From the NCBI GenBank assembly GCA_003455715.1, contig DMQJ01000431.1, forward strand, positions 1-6,068: a stretch of DNA of 6,068 nucleotides. The letters are read 5' to 3'. Origin of the DNA: Acidimicrobiaceae bacterium (GTDB lineage: Bacteria > Actinomycetota > Acidimicrobiia > Acidimicrobiales > Ilumatobacteraceae). The translations under genes and the position numbers were made by a program. Of this stretch, positions 5,092 to 6,068 are shown in pieces (position 1 is the first letter of the stretch; every line of letters begins with the position of its first letter). The notes below the pieces were generated by a model, which ran no database searches, was not told the DNA's origin, and was given only the letters and a program-made list of their open reading frames with translations.

Positions 5092-6068
5092 ATGGCGTAC
5101 CGGTACCTGTGGACCCCCCTGCAGCTGGGGCCGGTGGCAACCCGCAACCGCATCGTCTTCAGCGCGCACCTCACCAACTACGCGCGCGACGGCAAGCCCT
5201 CTGAGCAGCACGCCGCGTACTACGCGGCGCGTGCTGCCGGCGGGGCAGGGCTCATCATCACCGAAGAGCACAGCACGCATCCCACCGACTGGCCGTACGA
5301 GAAGCTCATCCACGGCTTCCACCGCGACGTCATTCCCGGCTATCGGCGCATCACCCAGGCGGTCCATCGCCACGGCGTGCCCATCTTTGCCCAGATCAAC
5401 CACAACGGCGGCCAGGCGTCGTCGATGTTCTCGCGTCTGCCGGTCTGGGCACCATCCGCCGTGGCCGACCCGCTGTTCCGCGAAGTACCCAAGGCGGTCA
5501 CGCATGCCGAGATCGATGAGATCATCGCCGGGTACGCGCTCGTGGCCGAGCACTGTGCAGAGGGCGGCTTCGACGGCATCGAGTTGCAGTGCTCGCATTC
5601 GTCGATCGTGCGCGGCTTCCTGTCGCCCGCCACCAACCGGCGCACCGACGAGTACGGCGGCAGCATCGAGAACCGTGCACGGTTGCTGGTCGACATCGTC
5701 GCCGCCGTCCGCAAAGTGATTGGCAACCGGCTGGCACTTGGTGTGCGCATCTGCGGCGACGAGCTCATCGACGGCGGCACCACCATCGACGACGCAGTGC
5801 GAGTGGCCGAGATCGCCGAAGCCACCGGTCAGGTCGACTACGTCAATACCTCCATCGGTGTCGCCACCGCCAGCCTGTTCATGATCGAAGCGAGCATGCA
5901 CATCCCGCCAGGGTACGCGCTGTTCATCCCCTCAGCGTTCCGCAAGGCCATCGACCTGCCCGTCGTGGGCGTCGGCCGGTTCAAAGACCCGCTGCAGGCC
6001 GAGCGCGCGCTGGAGGAAGGCCACTGCGACCTCGTGGGTGTGGTGCGCGGCCAGATCGCCGACGCCGA
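5092..6068 (+). CDS. NADH:flavin oxidoreductase, old yellow enzyme / 2,4-dienoyl-CoA reductase type, 3' end outside window
   Basis: The frame runs from the ATG at 5092 off the right edge (325 codons seen). The part present is an FMN-binding TIM barrel. It opens with LWTPLQLGPVATRNRIV (6-22) and SAHLTNYARDG (24-34). AQINHNGGQ (100-108) gives the FMN-contacting Gln101. FLSPATNRRTDEYGGSIENRAR (176-197) is the strongest signature. GVRI (217-220) carries the FMN-binding Arg219. VVGVGRF (291-297) and DLVGVVRGQIAD (313-324) are the phosphate-binding end of the barrel. The HSSIVRG segment (169-175) replaces the more common HGYLI-Q of FadH-like enzymes, so the substrate may differ. Long members of this group carry a C-terminal iron-sulfur cluster motif and FAD/NAD domains after this point; those would lie outside the window. 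Probable role: NAD(P)H-dependent reduction of an activated C=C bond or a related demethylase/dehydrogenase reaction. Confidence 0.92.
   Translation, partial: MAYRYLWTPLQLGPVATRNRIVFSAHLTNYARDGKPSEQHAAYYAARAAGGAGLIITEEHSTHPTDWPYEKLIHGFHRDVIPGYRRITQAVHRHGVPIFAQINHNGGQASSMFSRLPVWAPSAVADPLFREVPKAVTHAEIDEIIAGYALVAEHCAEGGFDGIELQCSHSSIVRGFLSPATNRRTDEYGGSIENRARLLVDIVAAVRKVIGNRLALGVRICGDELIDGGTTIDDAVRVAEIAEATGQVDYVNTSIGVATASLFMIEASMHIPPGYALFIPSAFRKAIDLPVVGVGRFKDPLQAERALEEGHCDLVGVVRGQIADA

Noticed and set aside
5062..5901. Minus-strand open frame of 279 codons opposite the flavin oxidoreductase
   Set aside because: It is Gly/Asp/Val-rich antisense sequence with no motif. The plus strand carries strong old-yellow-enzyme signatures.

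Overview
The window is a GC-rich, densely packed bacterial chromosome segment. Strong G/C bias at third codon positions, GTG starts, 4-bp ATGA gene overlaps, -10-like hexamers placed exactly for leaderless transcripts, and the family mix (PPOX-class flavin/F420-type oxidoreductase, PGPGW membrane protein, baeRF-type protein) suggest an actinobacterium, possibly of the Acidimicrobiia type. The taxonomic guess is inference only. No tRNA, rRNA, CRISPR array, insertion sequence or phage module was seen.

Layout. Positions 1-2488 form a leftward gene group, in order of transcription: a PPOX-class split-barrel oxidoreductase (2488-2063), a classical short-chain dehydrogenase/reductase (2003-1176), and a beta-class SPPY DNA methyltransferase (from 1179, running off the left edge). 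The last two overlap by ATGA. A 47-bp divergent gap holding an 18-bp inverted repeat separates this group from a rightward gene for a DUF1353-like domain joined to about four membrane helices (2536-3408). Next comes a 155-bp non-coding gap that is mostly one RNA element, then a two-gene unit: a PGPGW-type membrane protein (3564-4055) overlapping by ATGA with a baeRF-like (eRF1/pelota-related) protein (4052-5068). An old-yellow-enzyme/2,4-dienoyl-CoA-reductase-type flavoprotein starts at 5092 and runs off the right edge.

The most interesting part is 3424-3564. A candidate -10 box is followed by an RNA matching the yybP-ykoY Mn2+ riboswitch core: a P1 stem closing an internal loop of GGAGUA opposite AAGA, then a second stem, with GUCGUCAAC and CCGGC segments inside. 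Immediately downstream, the 3' strand of P1 can instead pair with the Shine-Dalgarno region of the PGPGW gene in a 15-bp interrupted hairpin. The two folds exclude each other, so the layout reads as a translational ON switch. The inference is that manganese controls a PGPGW membrane protein and, by translational coupling, a predicted ribosome-associated release-factor-like protein.
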